NCBI GenBank assembly: GCA_000349905.1 | Contig: KB722778.1 | Location: forward strand, 51,292 to 115,291 | From: Volvariella volvacea V23 | Taxonomy: Eukaryota; Basidiomycota; Agaricomycetes; Agaricales; Pluteaceae | Length of the DNA: 64,000 nt | Direction of reading: 5' to 3' | Shown: piece by piece, positions 1 through 11,835 of the stretch | How positions within the stretch are numbered: position 1 is the first letter of the stretch | Layout: every line of letters begins with the position of its first letter | Notes under the pieces: generated by a model | What the model saw: the letters and a program-made list of their open reading frames with translations, nothing else | The model's database searches: none | Told to the model about the DNA's origin: nothing | Made by a program: the position numbers and the translations under genes

Positions 1-149
1 GTGCTCTTGGAGTATACGTTTTTGACAAGAATTCGAACTTGATTTAAGTCTCATTTGATATAACGAAGACTCAATAGGATTGGTGCAAGACATTACTATA
101 CGATATTGCTATCATTGTCCAAGCGCTCAACTACCATTTACTTGTCAAC

Positions 150-2330
150 CTATTCATTGAAATATTCATACCCCGCCATACGTGCAATCACTGCAGCGGC
201 TTCAGGGGAACGAGGCACGATTTTACACCTGTACGGGAGGGGATGGCTGTCAAATAGTGTGGCTAGATGTCTAATTAGTACAGGAAAATGAATGCACGGG
301 TTACTAGATGAGATCCACTCTAGGATTGGCTCAATGATATTGCCCTCTTCGTCTACTGGTTTAGAAATATCGAAGAGGGCAACTAAATGTGCCATTATAA
401 TCCAAACTGACAGTGAGGCGAGATGTCTTCCTGCGCATATCCTGCTCGAACGTAGTGAGAAAACGTTCCGAAAACCTTATGATAGTCATACCTCCTTCCA
501 AAGCCAAACACAATCTTCTCTGGGTCTAGTATGTCGGGGTTCAACTTGCCATCTTTCAGAAATCGATCAGGATCAAAAGTATCTGGATCTGGGTATACAG
601 TTTCATCATGAAGTATTCCCCTACACATGCCCAGGTCAAATAAATAAAATGTGGTGAGTGTTTAATGACACACCAGATATTAGCGGATACAATTGTACCC
701 GCAGGTATCCGGTATCCCTTGTAGGCGTCATGAACCTCATTATAATGTGGCATACCTCAAGGTCCATTTAACAAGGCTAATTGAAACGACATTCAGAACC
801 ACCTACCAAGCGGTGACACCGGGTACCACCTCATGACTTCCTTCACCAAAGCAGAAATGTACGGTAGGGATTCACGATCACTGAAATCCGGAAGTTTGCC
901 TGGTTTTACTACTGTGTCCACCTCAGCTTGCGCTTTTTTCAATATATTAGGGTAGCACATGAGGGCAAGGACACCATTCAAGATGGTTGATACCGTCTAG
1001 GATCACAACGCTTAGTCACGAATCTCAGTACATCCGGATGGGATTTAATTACCGTGTCAGACCCAGCTAATATAACGATGGCGTGAGTATTATTTGAGGA
1101 ATGTGGAATTAACGCTCTTACAAATATACGTAGTCCCAGCTACGTGCTTTATGACATCTTCCTCTTCAACAGCGCCGTTCTTCTCTTCAATGGCCTTGAG
1201 TCCAATGGATACAAGTGAACTAATGTGACTTCCATCGAGCTGGAATGAACCCTATTGAGTTAATGGCACAAGATATTCTGACCAACTACTTACGATATCA
1301 TTCTTTGCTGCTAGGTATGGTAAATCCCTAGCTTCAATAGCTAATCGTCTCCATTCTCTCGCCTTGCGTTGGAATCCAGCAAACGGCACCCATTCAGGGA
1401 CGTATTTTAACCACGGTAGGGCATCGACAAGAAATCGACCAGGAACTAGGGCTTCCGACACGGATCTTATAGCTTTATCGGGTAGCTCAACGTATGGATC
1501 GTTTTCAGGGAGGACTTGGAGGCCATACGTGACTAACATCAAGGCCTCAGATGCCATACTGGATGAACCAATTCAGAGCATGATGGAACACCGATCACTA
1601 GCTGAGCAACTTACTGCTGAATATGACGCTTGTACTCCTCAGGCCTAGCAAGGAGATTGCGCATAAATGTGTGCGTCGCTTTGAGAAGATGAGGCTTGAA
1701 TGTCGAGACTCCATGAGGACTGAAAGATTGGTGTATAAACTTCCGGTGCTTGCGCCTTCCAAAAGTTAAATATTACGAAATGAGAGTGAGGGCCTAGTAC
1801 TTACCACATAGGCCCTACATCAATCATTACTAAAGCAGGCACACTAAACATTGATGCACTTCGTACGCACCGTACTTCTTCAATGAAAAGACATACTCCC
1901 ATCCCATAAGCTCGCTAATCATTGGGAACCGAGGTCTACAAGGCATTGTCAATACTTCTCATGTCAGTCATAATGGTTACTTACCGACTAGAGAAGATTG
2001 CAGATCGATGTTCGAGTAATTCCTCTGCTGCGGCGAATGAGTTGAGGATTACGAAGCCTTGTCCCGCAAGATTTAGGTACGTGATATCTGGATCTGTAAC
2101 GACAATGAGCACTTCGTGATACACGGCATCCATCCAGGACACGTACCGTATATCTTTGCCCAATTGTCATACGTTACCCACTCATGGCTCTTGGGTAGGT
2201 CCCAGGCGTTGCCAACTAAGAATTTTCCCTTCGGACCAGGAGGGAGGGGTAGTGACACCTGTCTCCGGCGGCGAAGTAAAGAGAAACCCAAGAAGACCAC
2301 GAGAACAAATAGTACAATGTGCAAAATCAT
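150..2330 (-). CDS. Cytochrome P450 monooxygenase P450-1 (intact, 515 aa)
   Basis: A class II microsomal P450, expected to insert one O2-derived oxygen into an unknown substrate at the ER with electrons from P450 reductase. Thirteen exons: 2147-2330, 1985-2093, 1871-1935, 1805-1814, 1615-1755, 1294-1558, 1122-1239, 1053-1066, 807-996, 674-755, 492-620, 298-441, 150-246. They sum to 1,548 nt with no stop. Visible in order: N-terminal hydrophobic anchor followed by RRRR, proline hinge [10 protein letters not shown]-helix GPMWR across the 10-nt exon, I-helix SGSDT on the 14-nt exon, ExxR as KEVMR, FDPDRF, and haem loop FGFGRRICAGRH. The proton-relay Thr and haem Cys are present. It resembles Agaricomycete P450s often annotated O-methylsterigmatocystin oxidoreductase-like, but I cannot give a CYP number. 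The last base before the exon 7 donor is T instead of the usual G, giving Ser at the I-helix start. Confidence 0.93.
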
Positions 2331-2365
2331 TAAAGCTTGGGGAGATAGAAAACACCGCCCTCGAG

Positions 2366-2373
2366 TCTATAAA
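2366..2373 (-). promoter_or_regulatory. Candidate TATA element of P450-1
   Basis: TTTATAGA on the minus strand, about 37-44 nt before the P450-1 ATG. Every P450 with a preserved first ATG in this array has a TATA-like sequence at a comparable distance. Confidence 0.4.
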
Positions 2374-4457
2374 GTGCTCGGTTATTCAGTATCATAGGCC
2401 GGGACATCGCAGTTGTGCCTGGACTGGGAAAGTTGGTGAGTTGGCCTGAGATTTGTAAGGTATACGAGAGGTGAACCAGTAATCAATGATGTTTACATAC
2501 TTGCTTACTCTGTCGTGTATCGGATGGTTCGCACCGACTGAGTCCTGCCCTTATCTTCCTCAGAAACTTCGCATTCTACTAGTCAATACAAAAATACCGA
2601 GCGACGGAACGCAAGAATTGGATCAATAGAATGCAGGAGTTTCAGCCGAATAACGTTACCTGTTCCCATCGGACTAGGCCGAGTTACGACCCATAGCCTC
2701 AAGGAACCAAATTGAGGTATGCTTCTTCGGGCTTCGAATAGAAGTACCCATCTGCAATTCGGTCAAAATGACGAGGACAAGAGATGTGACTAGATGATAT
2801 GTTGTAAGAGGTTACCCATACTGAGCCAATTCTCCGGAGACTCGAATTACCACTTATCTGCACATGTTTGGTTCATACAATGTGCCTACCTTCTCCGATG
2901 GCAGTAATCAGCTACGATCACCATTTTAGGGCTATATGACATTGACGAATTGTTCATGAACGATCGGTGGTAGTTGACTTACTGTTGAGTCATCTACTGT
3001 AAGAACAGCTGACCGAAATACTAAGAAATTTGGAAGAGATTTGAAAAAGAGCGTAAGGTGTGGTGCCAATGGGTCCGCGCGTTCGGGAGGTCTCTTTGTC
3101 ATCACGTCATCTTAAATCAATATCCCTACATCCACTTTTTCAGCACCTAGACCCAGAACAGAATGTATAACACGTACCTTCGGCATCAATTGCTCAGTTG
3201 TATTACGCACCAGCGTGCTCTTTCATGTGCAGTTGTAGACGTGAGCCAAGGCCTGGGTAAGACAATCGGCGATCAACGTCAGTGGCTCCAGTCAAACAAT
3301 AATAAACATGCCCGGCACCTTTCTCCGGTGGGGATTCACTGTCACGGTGGTCCGCGAGTCCGTGTGCGTGCACCACCGCACAATGATCAGTTCCTGGAAT
3401 AGCTTGTACTCTCCGCAATTAATCCGTAATCACCCTAACAGTTCCCAGTGATCCCAAGCTGTCGTAGTTCCGAAGTTGGCACATCCCCACAAAAACCATC
3501 AACATGCAAACTGGTCCGTTTGTCCAGGATGCATATGCAAATATCCGATAACTTAATGGATGCAATGGGTCAGAACGACAGTGGTGGGCTGATTGTCAGC
3601 TCCTGAATGCTGTACCTTGCCATTGGTACAGGTCCCCGCGTTTATCTGGTGAATATCATCCTATTTCTGTACTATATTTCGCATCTGACAGGCATAAAAG
3701 TCTTGCCATAACTTTGACGGCATTGAGTTAACCGTGTGCCTCCAATGTCATGGCTTGCATCTGGACCCGCGTCACGGCATTCACTCATGCAAAACCATAT
3801 GACTTTTGGTATCACGCTCAGTCGTACCCCGGCTAAGGGGTAACAGCATCTCGACTTCATTTCTTTGTCCCACGGCCCAGTAGCTTTGACAAGAGCAGAA
3901 CCCATTCGAAGTAGCATGCGCCAAGATACCATTGCAACTTGCCGATGCACTCAGGGCCCGCGTCTCCACAGTATCCGATTCCTCCCTCACATACCCTTAC
4001 TCCCTTGTTTTTGGGGCTTCATTATATCGACGGTCCAGCGATGCTGTACTATACGCCAGGCCAAAAGGCTGACCTCCGGATAGGGCGTATATGCGCGTGG
4101 AAGCATTGCAAGCGGGCATACTGGCTGCCGTTCATTCTGTAATTAGGAGGTAAGTGAATTAACTCTTGAGTATCTTGGGCTTGCTAGCTCACACACTGTC
4201 TGCTTGTATGCGGGTGACTCCTGCCGCCCTCCTAAGAACATGAAGAACGGTTATGGTCATTGTCAGCATGCGGGATTGCGTCCCTCAGAAGTCGCACTCA
4301 CCTAAGGTATATAATTGGAATAGTAGATGAACGGCAAAGGAGTGCCGGAGGGACAATATTGTTATGGTTGACACTTCTAACTATGCTGTGAGGGACAAAA
4401 TTGTAGCTTTTATGTTCATGAGGTGTAGTCTTGCTGTTCACCAATAGCGTTATCCAG
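2374..4457. other. Long intergenic stretch without a recognisable gene
   Basis: About 2 kb upstream of P450-1 and before relic P450-2. Short open frames near 3,163-3,418 and 3,672-4,142 show no family motif, intron pattern or P450 exon. The only structure I can support is a stretch near 2,470-2,640 that recurs near 9,230-9,372. Confidence 0.6.
2470..2640 (+). repeat. Diverged duplicated non-coding segment, copy A
   Basis: Shares runs such as AGAAACTTCGCATTCTA and GCACCGACTGA-like sequence with 9,230-9,372 in the same orientation, with small indels. Copy B follows P450 relic 4, while copy A lies upstream of P450-1. It is probably a remnant of segmental duplication during array growth. Confidence 0.6.
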
Positions 4458-5427
4458 CTTTCGGGGAGCGCTATCAAATCGCTTGTCTCAGGTCATTTGA
4501 AGTCCATCAGGGATGACGACAACTTTGAGAAGCTCGAGCAAACCATCAAAAATGTAGCAGGGACTTTGTATACGGGTAGGTTTCGCTGCCGATCAGCTGA
4601 ATAAATTACTGATCCGAACATGTAGCTGGAACTGACACAGTAGCCTACTTCCTCCTTCCTTCGTTTCAGAATGGGCACTCACTCTCGTGATGACAGACAT
4701 GGCCTACCATCTTGGATGGCGTCCTCGCTTTGATGTGCTACCCAGAAGTACTAAAGAAAGCACAAGCAGAGACCGATACAGTCATCAAACGGGGCAGTCT
4801 ACCCGAATTCCGTGATAAGGAGCCACTGCCATATCTCTCGGCCCTGGTCACAGAACTTTGGATATGGTCTCCTGCTCTTCTGTTAGGTGAGATTTACAAG
4901 GGCTGCCACATTCCGTCCGGTTCGGTTGTCATGATTAATATTTGGTACAAACCAATTGATATGACAGAAAAGAGATGATTAACAGGGACAGGGAATTCTT
5001 CACGACGAAATTGTACACTAAGTCCAATACGGATATCCAAGATCCAAAAAAGCTGTCTTTGGCTTTGGCAGGAGGTATGTTGAATTGCTTTCTTTAATCA
5101 TCATGCCCCTGTCTTATGTCGACCAGAATCTGTCCTGGAAGCCATTTTACATCAATCTCTGTTTGGATGACGATTGCATGTCTCGTAAGTCTCTTCAATT
5201 TAGCAGAGCCAATTGATGAGGAAAACGGTGTTGTTGAACGAACTCCGAAGTGGACCTCAGATGCAATTTTGTGAGTCTGGGTCTAGTTCAATTCCGAGGC
5301 TATTGGACTGATAGGCCTGGTCATCGATAGGTTTCCTTGTCCTTTCAAATGCAGAACCGTACTGCGCTCACGAGATAAAGTTGCTATTATATGATGTACT
5401 GAAATCTATGGGTATTTCAATGTGTAA
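4458..5427 (+). pseudogene. P450-2, 3' half relic (exons 7-13)
   Basis: Begins at exon 7 (4458-4575, the usual 118 nt), with the 14-nt I-helix exon at 4626-4639 encoding AGTDT and exon 9 at 4697-4886 (the usual 190 nt). Exons 1-6 are absent. The ExxR helix reads TELWI, so the essential Arg has become Ile. Exon 10 is shortened and fused to exon 9, exon 11 has lost its PERF segment, and the haem exon near 5,126-5,200 keeps RICPGSH before the frame breaks. The C-terminal exon has an in-frame stop and ends at 5427. It cannot make a working enzyme. Confidence 0.88.
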
Positions 5428-5933
5428 GGATGAGGATACCCCATGTAGGGTGCAGAGATCTTCTTGACTTTTGTCACAGAATGATTCAGAGGTTCTCCAT
5501 CGTGCCTTATTACACACGGGAGCAACTGAACTAATCAAGCGCACTCAGTGATAATGCCACTTTACTTTATCTGTCGCTTTCTGTGCCTCTATTACACTAT
5601 TCTCATAGTGAGTTACCATTCGAACACTCTCTTACTGGTTCCTTAAAGCGACGACTGTGGGCAGATACCAGGCCATGCTGAATGCAGCTCTTGGCTTCTG
5701 CCATAACGCCACTCACACCGATGGTCCTCCTGAGCTGAACCAAGCCTATGGCTTGAGAATTTTCACAACGAAGTGGATATGTCATGTCGATAGATGTCCG
5801 ATCACCGCATCTTAATGAGGATCGAAGTGCTGTTCCACCTTGATTCGCAATGCAAATAACATGTTTACCGGCTTCTATTTCCTGTCTAACAGGGTTCAGA
5901 ATTCCAAGGTCGATTGAAGGGGATTGCCAATCG
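5428..5933. other. Intergenic region upstream of P450-3
   Basis: About 500 nt between relic P450-2 and the P450-3 promoter. Apart from short open frames without motifs, I see nothing in it. Confidence 0.55.
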
Positions 5934-5941
5934 CATAAATA
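5934..5941 (+). promoter_or_regulatory. Candidate TATA element of P450-3
   Basis: CATAAATA lies 36-43 nt before the chosen ATG at 5977, the same spacing class as the TATA-like elements of the other array members. Confidence 0.4.
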
Positions 5942-5976
5942 CCAGGTCCTTTGCATTCCACATTGTCAGTGTCGTA

Positions 5977-8286
5977 ATGGACACCTTGATTGTTGCGATA
6001 ATCTTTCTGACTCTTGTTTACATATTCCGCTCGCGACGATCGCATGTCAAACTTCCCCTCCCACCAGGTCCTAAAGGGAAATTCCTCATCGGAAATTTGT
6101 TTGACCTCCCTAAGAGCTATCCATGGATAACCTATACACAATGGGCAAAGACATTTGGTGTGTATTTTAATCTAGCTCACGCTGACGGAAATTCAGTGGA
6201 CTGTATCCTATGACTATCTATCATGTGTATCTAGCCACGTATTTCTCCGTAACATGTGTATATTCCAAGTACCAGTCCGCATACTCGGTCCAGATAACCA
6301 TAAGTCCGGTCCATATTGACGGTCCGTCCAACACTTCGATGCTCTGCAGACCCTGACATCTTACATTTGAACGTCGCGGGACAGAGCGTCATTATCCTTA
6401 ACTCTTTTTCTGCTGCTGAAGAATTGTTGGAGCGCCGTTCCGCCATATACTCCAGCCGGTAAGGTGGTTTCACGCGCTTTATAACAAATAATTGCCCAAC
6501 CTATGTGTTAGGCCTCGTATGGTTATGATTTATGAGCTTATGGGCTGGGATGTTAATGTTGGGCTTATGAAATATGGTGCGCATCGCTGAAATCGCTGAC
6601 ATTGGCTATTTTTAAATATGGGGATATTAGGTCCAAGGTGGTGAGTCACCTCGTACACTGCGAAAATTAATTGAATGACATAGCAGTGGAAGGCGGAGGC
6701 ATCGAAGACTCATACATCAAAGTCTCAATTCGTCTGCTGTTGTCAAGTTCAGACCACAGATCACAAAATCCGTTCACAACCTAATGTACAACCCCCTGAA
6801 AGCTCCCGAGGAATTTTGGAACCATATCCCACAGTGGGTCACTAGATTTTTGCATTGGGATGGGGTTTATTCAACTCAAGTAGTATGACGGCAGAGGTCA
6901 TTCTGCTGACCGCTTATGGGATTCAGGTTCAGTCGGAAGGAGACCCTTATGTTGCACTCCCAGTTACTGCTGTGAAAGACGTATCTAAGGCCATGATTCC
7001 AGGTCGATATCTCGTCGATTTTCTCCCCTGGCTGAAATACATTCCTGAGTGGATGCCATTTGCTGAATTTCAGCATACGGCCAAGCGAAGTCGAAAGCAT
7101 GTATTCGATATGGTAGAGATACCATACAAAGTGGTCAAGGATAACATCGTAAGTGCTTCTTCCAGAATAGGCAGTATAGACATAACTTTGGATACCTAGC
7201 GCTCTGGTAATGAGATCCATTCCATTGTCTCTGATAGCCTCAAGAAGATAGGAGGAAACCCCTCCCGAGAACAAGAAGACACCATCAAACAAGTTGCATC
7301 AATACTATTTGCCGGTAAGCGTAAATCTCAAGTTAACGAATATGTTCACCACCTCCCTCAATAGCCGCGAGTGAAACGGTAATTATCTACCGCACAGTAA
7401 TGTACCTTACTAACTCCTGATCGTTAGACTGTATCTGTTATTCTGAATGGCATCATGGGGCTCATGTGCTATCCCGAAGTACTCAAAAAGGCACAGACTG
7501 AAATTGATGCTGTTGTCAGACCTGGAAACCTACCAGAGTTCAATGACTGTGAATCCATGCCCTACCTTTCGGCAGTAATCAAGGAGGCCATGAGGTGGTA
7601 TCCTGTTCTTCCACTTTGTATGTGGCCTTCACTGGTAGTTCTGTCAAGCTTGCCGATGACTTTTAGCCATATCACATTTTAACGAGACTGAGGATGTGTA
7701 CAAAGGATACTGGATCCCAAAGGGCTCAATCGTGTCACCCAATCTCTGGTCAGTTATACTCACGAAATCGTATGGCTATTCTTGATCTTTGCGCTATAGG
7801 GGAATATTGCATGACGAGAATATGTACCCTGATCCAGAGACTTTCAATCCCGATCGATTCCTCAGAGATGGAAAGCTGAATCCTGATATCCGTGATCCTG
7901 AAGCAGTAATATTTGGCTTTGGACGAAGGTAGTCTGTGGCACTATTTTTTTGTTCAATAACATTTCTGACTGTACCTTGCGTAGAGCCTGTCCGGGAATG
8001 CACTTTGCTTTGCATGTAGTCAGGTTGACGATAGCCTGCCTCATTTGTCTCTTTGATATTTCTAAACCATATGACGAGAGTGGAAAGGCGATTGAGCCGA
8101 TAATCCAATGGGAGAGTATTGCCATCACGTATGCATTCATTATTTTAGCAACAGCGAATCTTGAACTAATTAACTGGCCCTAATTATAGCCGTCTTCTCC
8201 CCTTCAAGTGCAAGATTATGCCCCGCTCTTCGGCGGTGATTGAGCTTATTCAAAGTGCACATGAGTATGGATACTTGAATATCTAG
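5977..8286 (+). CDS. Cytochrome P450 monooxygenase P450-3 (intact, 513 aa)
   Basis: Thirteen exons: 5977-6157, 6350-6458, 6512-6576, 6631-6640, 6693-6833, 6884-7148, 7200-7314, 7365-7378, 7428-7617, 7667-7748, 7800-7928, 7985-8128, 8190-8286 (1,542 nt, no stop). The start at 5977 gives a hydrophobic anchor followed by basic residues and LPLPPGPKG, as in its paralogues. Visible motifs: GPRW on the 10-nt exon, I-helix AASET, ExxR KEAMR, FNPDRF, and haem loop FGFGRRACPGMH. The acidic I-helix residue is Glu instead of the usual Asp, which may alter proton delivery without abolishing it. Other departures from its paralogues: the exon 5 donor is gtgggt, and the residues before the exon 9/10 junction differ. 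It is probably an ER enzyme of unknown substrate. It lies between relics P450-2 and P450-4 on the same strand. Confidence 0.92.
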
Positions 8287-8784
8287 CAGTATTTGGTAAA
8301 TTAGGTTGTATTAAGGTGCACAATATGTAGAGCAAATTATTGGTTGAGTTAACATCTTGCGCACAGTACAAAAAACATGCAGAATAGGTTGAACCGGTAC
8401 TTTCTTGACGTCTCCCTCATGTATGCTTGTGCTGTTCGTCTTCTTGCACGCAATCTCTATCGTCTAGGTGCAGGGTCACCCTGCATCCCAGAAGGTCTCT
8501 AGGCCACAAGTCCATTGCTCTCTGCTGGAGCTACAGTGTATCGTGCCGTCTTTTTTGATAGTCCCGAGTACAGTGCACACTAGCAGATGACGTCCTCTAT
8601 AACACCTCCTAACCACGATGACTTAGAACCCTCTTGGCGATTCGATGCTGCGGACCCTCATTGGTTCTGAATTGCATGAGTCGGGTTCTGTTATGCCGTC
8701 AAACTAATGGCCAGGTGCCCCTGTATATTATACAACTTGATGGTGTGTGGTTGTTTTAATGGTATCAAGGTGTTTAGGTGTCGG
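8287..8784. other. Intergenic region, P450-3 to P450-4
   Basis: About 500 nt. No P450 exons other than those of the following relic, and no RNA gene or repeat that I recognise. Confidence 0.55.
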
Positions 8785-9175
8785 ATGTTATTCTCGCAAG
8801 ATCCTGAAAAGATTGTCTTTGATTTTTGCAGAAGGTTAGTTTCATGCCGTCTCATTATATCATACTTAGGTCACAACCCAGGATTTGCCCTAGGCGACAC
8901 ATCGCTTTATTGTCCATTCGTATGGCAATGGCGTATATACTTAGTCTATTTGACATTTCCAAGCCAGTTGACAAAAATGGTAATGTAATCGGACCATGTC
9001 TAGAGTGGTCTTCAGCCGCCGTAGTGTAAGTTTTCTCGTTGAACCTCTATACACTAATTGCCCTTCAAATTGGAAAACAGACACCCTCTTCCGTTCAGAC
9101 GCAAGATTGTTCCGCGCTCAGAAGACAATATTATCGCTATTCAACGTTGAAGAACTCAATTATTTTGACGAGTGA
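8785..9175 (+). pseudogene. P450-4, C-terminal relic (end of exon 11 to exon 13)
   Basis: Only the 3' end of a P450 survives. The end of exon 11 reads FDFCRR instead of FGFGRR. Exon 12 has CPRRH in place of CxGxH, then a well preserved stretch with [13 protein letters not shown]. Exon 13 begins HPLPF and is frameshifted before the usual C-terminus near 9,175. The upstream exons are missing, so it is dead. Confidence 0.85.
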
Positions 9176-9602
9176 TCAACCCTGCGCACTATGGCTGTAT
9201 TCTTGCATGAATGGCAACGGAATACATTACCGGTCATTAATAGTATCAGCATATCTTCTTACTATGTCGTATCTCGGGTTTCGCGCCGACTGATTCCAGA
9301 AACTTCGCATTCTAATAGTCAACGCAAAAAGTCCAAGAAACACAACATAAGAATCGGGTCAATGGAATGTAGCAATCGCTCATTTGAGACATAATGCTCC
9401 ATGTTGTCCGTCATTCCCATGAGGTCACTTCTCACCCTACCACGCCTTCTTTAGACATGCACAGGGACGATGGTGGAGGTCTTTGTGGCCGAGTTTGGTC
9501 TCTTTTGGGCATTTTTGCGCCAATTCAAATGCACAAGGGACAGGAACCTTGATTTTGCATTTGGAGGTCATACAGTGTAATACATTTTCGTCATTTCGTG
9601 AC
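9176..9602. other. Intergenic region between P450-4 and P450-5 with a duplicated segment
   Basis: Contains copy B of the duplicated non-coding segment (about 9,230-9,372). The rest shows no gene. It separates the converging 3' ends of P450-4 (+) and P450-5 (-). Confidence 0.55.
9230..9372 (+). repeat. Diverged duplicated non-coding segment, copy B
   Basis: Matches 2,470-2,640 in the same orientation, best around AGAAACTTCGCATTCTA (near 9,300) and the ATCGGGTCAATGGAATG-like end. It sits directly downstream of relic P450-4. Confidence 0.6.
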
Positions 9603-11785
9603 CTAATGATCGAAATACTCATACCCTTCTGTACGTTGGATGGCTGCAACTGCTTGTAGTGAGCGCGGTGCAATCTTGCATTTGTACGGAAGGGGTTGTC
9701 TAAAGGGAGATGAAGAAACCGCGGATGACATCAGAGGGGGGATCAAGGCTTACGGATTGCTTGTCGAAAGCCACTCAAGAGTTGGTTCGATGACATTACC
9801 GTTCTCATCCACTGGCTTCGAAATATCAAAAAGTGTGATGAGGCTCGCAATGATCATCCACACAGATAGTGAGGCAAAATGCCGTCCAGAGCAAATTCTG
9901 TATCATATTGGCAATGAGACCGCCAATGGATGGCCTAGATAGAAGTCCACGTACCTTCTTCCGAAGCCAAATGCAACCCTCTCAGGATCCAAGACATCAG
10001 GATTGAGTTTTCCGTCCTTCAAAAAGCGATCTGGATTGAAAACAGCTGGATCTGGGAATGCGGTTTCGTCGTGCAGTATTCCCCTATTTCATAGTATGTG
10101 AATGAATAGAATTTGCATTTGTAGGGTACGCACCATATGTTGATGGAGATGGTCGCGCCTGCAGGGATCCTATATCCCTTATAGATGTCATCGTCCTTAG
10201 AATCAATGCAGTGCGGTACGCCTAATTATAAGTACGGCAAGGTTGAGTGAAAGGTGGTCTGAAGTTGCTTACCAAGGGGTGTAACGGGATACCACCTCAT
10301 AATTTCTTTTATGAGCGCCGTGAGGTATGGTAGCGACTCACGATCGCTGAACTCCGGCAAATTTCCTGGTTTTACAACAGAATCTATTTCGGCTTGGGCT
10401 TTCTTGAGTACCTCAGGATGACACATGAGTGCGAGGACGCCATTCAAGATGGTTGAAACGGTCTAACGTCAAATGTAGTCAGTATGAGTATGCCTTAAAG
10501 TAATTAGCATTACCGTGTCAACACCCGCTACAATGTATGCCTAATGAGCTTGCTTACGTCCAAAGGAAGTAAAATTACCAATGTATGTGGACCCAGCAAC
10601 TCGTTTTATTGTGTCTTCTTGTTCTTCAAATACATCACTTTCGGCAATACCTTTTAACCCATCGGCAACGAGCGATTCTATTGTCGATCCTGCAAGCTTG
10701 TAAAGCGTCATTATACAAGCGTGGATGGCTGCATCGACATACTCACAATGTCTTTCTTTGCGGCCTGGTATGGTAATTCGACTCCATCGATAGCGAGCTT
10801 CTTCCATTCTCTGGCCATTCTCTGGAACCCTGCAAAGGGAACCCATTCGGGGATGTGCTTGAGCCAGGGTAGTGCGTCAACTAGGAATCGACCAGGGACG
10901 AGGGCTTGAGAGACGGATCGTGCTGCTTTATCCGGCAACTCGACGTAGGGATCTCCTTTTGGTAGAACTTGGATTCCATATGTAATTGACAGTAGAACCT
11001 CAGCAACTACACTGTTTCGCCATAAAACGCTACTTTAGTAACGCATTCAGTATGACTTACTAGGGTACTCACTGTTGGATGTGGCGTTTGTAATCGTTAG
11101 GTGTGCGAAGAATATTTCGCATAAATGTGTGGGTAGCCTTCATAATATGAGGTTTAAATTTGTTAACTGCAGTTTGGTTGAAGGACTGATGCATGAATTT
11201 GCGATGCTTCCGCCTTTAAGCCTGACGTCATTATAGCTAACGAGGCGGTATTTTTAGATCACTAACCAGGTCGAACCTGCGACCATGCTCAATTTGAGAG
11301 TGAAGAGTCCTCACTGCACTCTACTCACCATACTTCATCAATATAAACGTGAAATCCCAACCCATAAGCTCGTTCACCATTGGTAACCTTGGCCTAGAAG
11401 GCTTGATTGAAGGTTGTCCTCTCGGGTACGCATGGCCTTACCTGCTGGAGAAAATTGCCGATCGGCGCTCGAGTAGCTCCTCCGCCGCCTCAACTGAATG
11501 GAGCACAATTAGGCTTCGACCTGCAAGGTCTAGATGAATAATATCTGGGTCTGCAATCACTCAGTCACACAGCAAAGCTTGACTAAGAATGAATATTATA
11601 GCTGACGTACCGTATATCTTTGCCCATTTTGCATAAGTTACCCATTCGTGACTCTTGGGAAGATCCCAGGCATTTCCTATGAGAAACCGCCCTTGGGGTC
11701 CGGGCGGGAGGGGCAGTTGCAGACGCTTTTGACGACGAAGTACCAAAAGATATACAAATGCTGCAAGTACGACTAGTGGGTACAT
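9603..11785 (-). CDS. Cytochrome P450 monooxygenase P450-5 (intact, 514 aa)
   Basis: Thirteen exons: 11611-11785, 11442-11550, 11329-11393, 11267-11276, 11073-11213, 10747-11011, 10579-10696, 10514-10527, 10273-10462, 10134-10221, 9955-10083, 9754-9897, 9603-9699 (1,545 nt, no stop). The ATG at 11785 yields a short anchor, RRQKR and LPLPPGPQG. A longer in-frame reading upstream lacks an ATG and lies across the TATA element. Motifs: GSTW on the 10-nt exon, I-helix AGVDT, ExxR KEIMR, FNPDRF, and haem loop FGFGRRICSGRH with Ser where Pro or Ala is usual. Exon 10 is 88 nt, two codons longer than in its paralogues. It is probably an ER monooxygenase of unknown substrate. Confidence 0.93.
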
Positions 11786-11829
11786 CACTGGTGGAGTTGA
11801 AGAAAACTCGTCGACGCCCTCGAGATACC

Positions 11830-11835
11830 TATATA
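11830..11835 (-). promoter_or_regulatory. Candidate TATA element of P450-5
   Basis: TATATA (within CTTTATATAGG on the minus strand), 45-50 nt upstream of the ATG at 11785. Confidence 0.5.

Noticed and set aside
106..657. Forward open frames over the 3' end of P450-1
   Set aside because: They are antisense to P450-1 exons 11-13, whose splice structure and haem motif are clear.
3163..4142. Several 60-90 codon frames on both strands upstream of relic P450-2
   Set aside because: No motif, no splice-consistent extension and no similarity to the P450 exons or any family I know.
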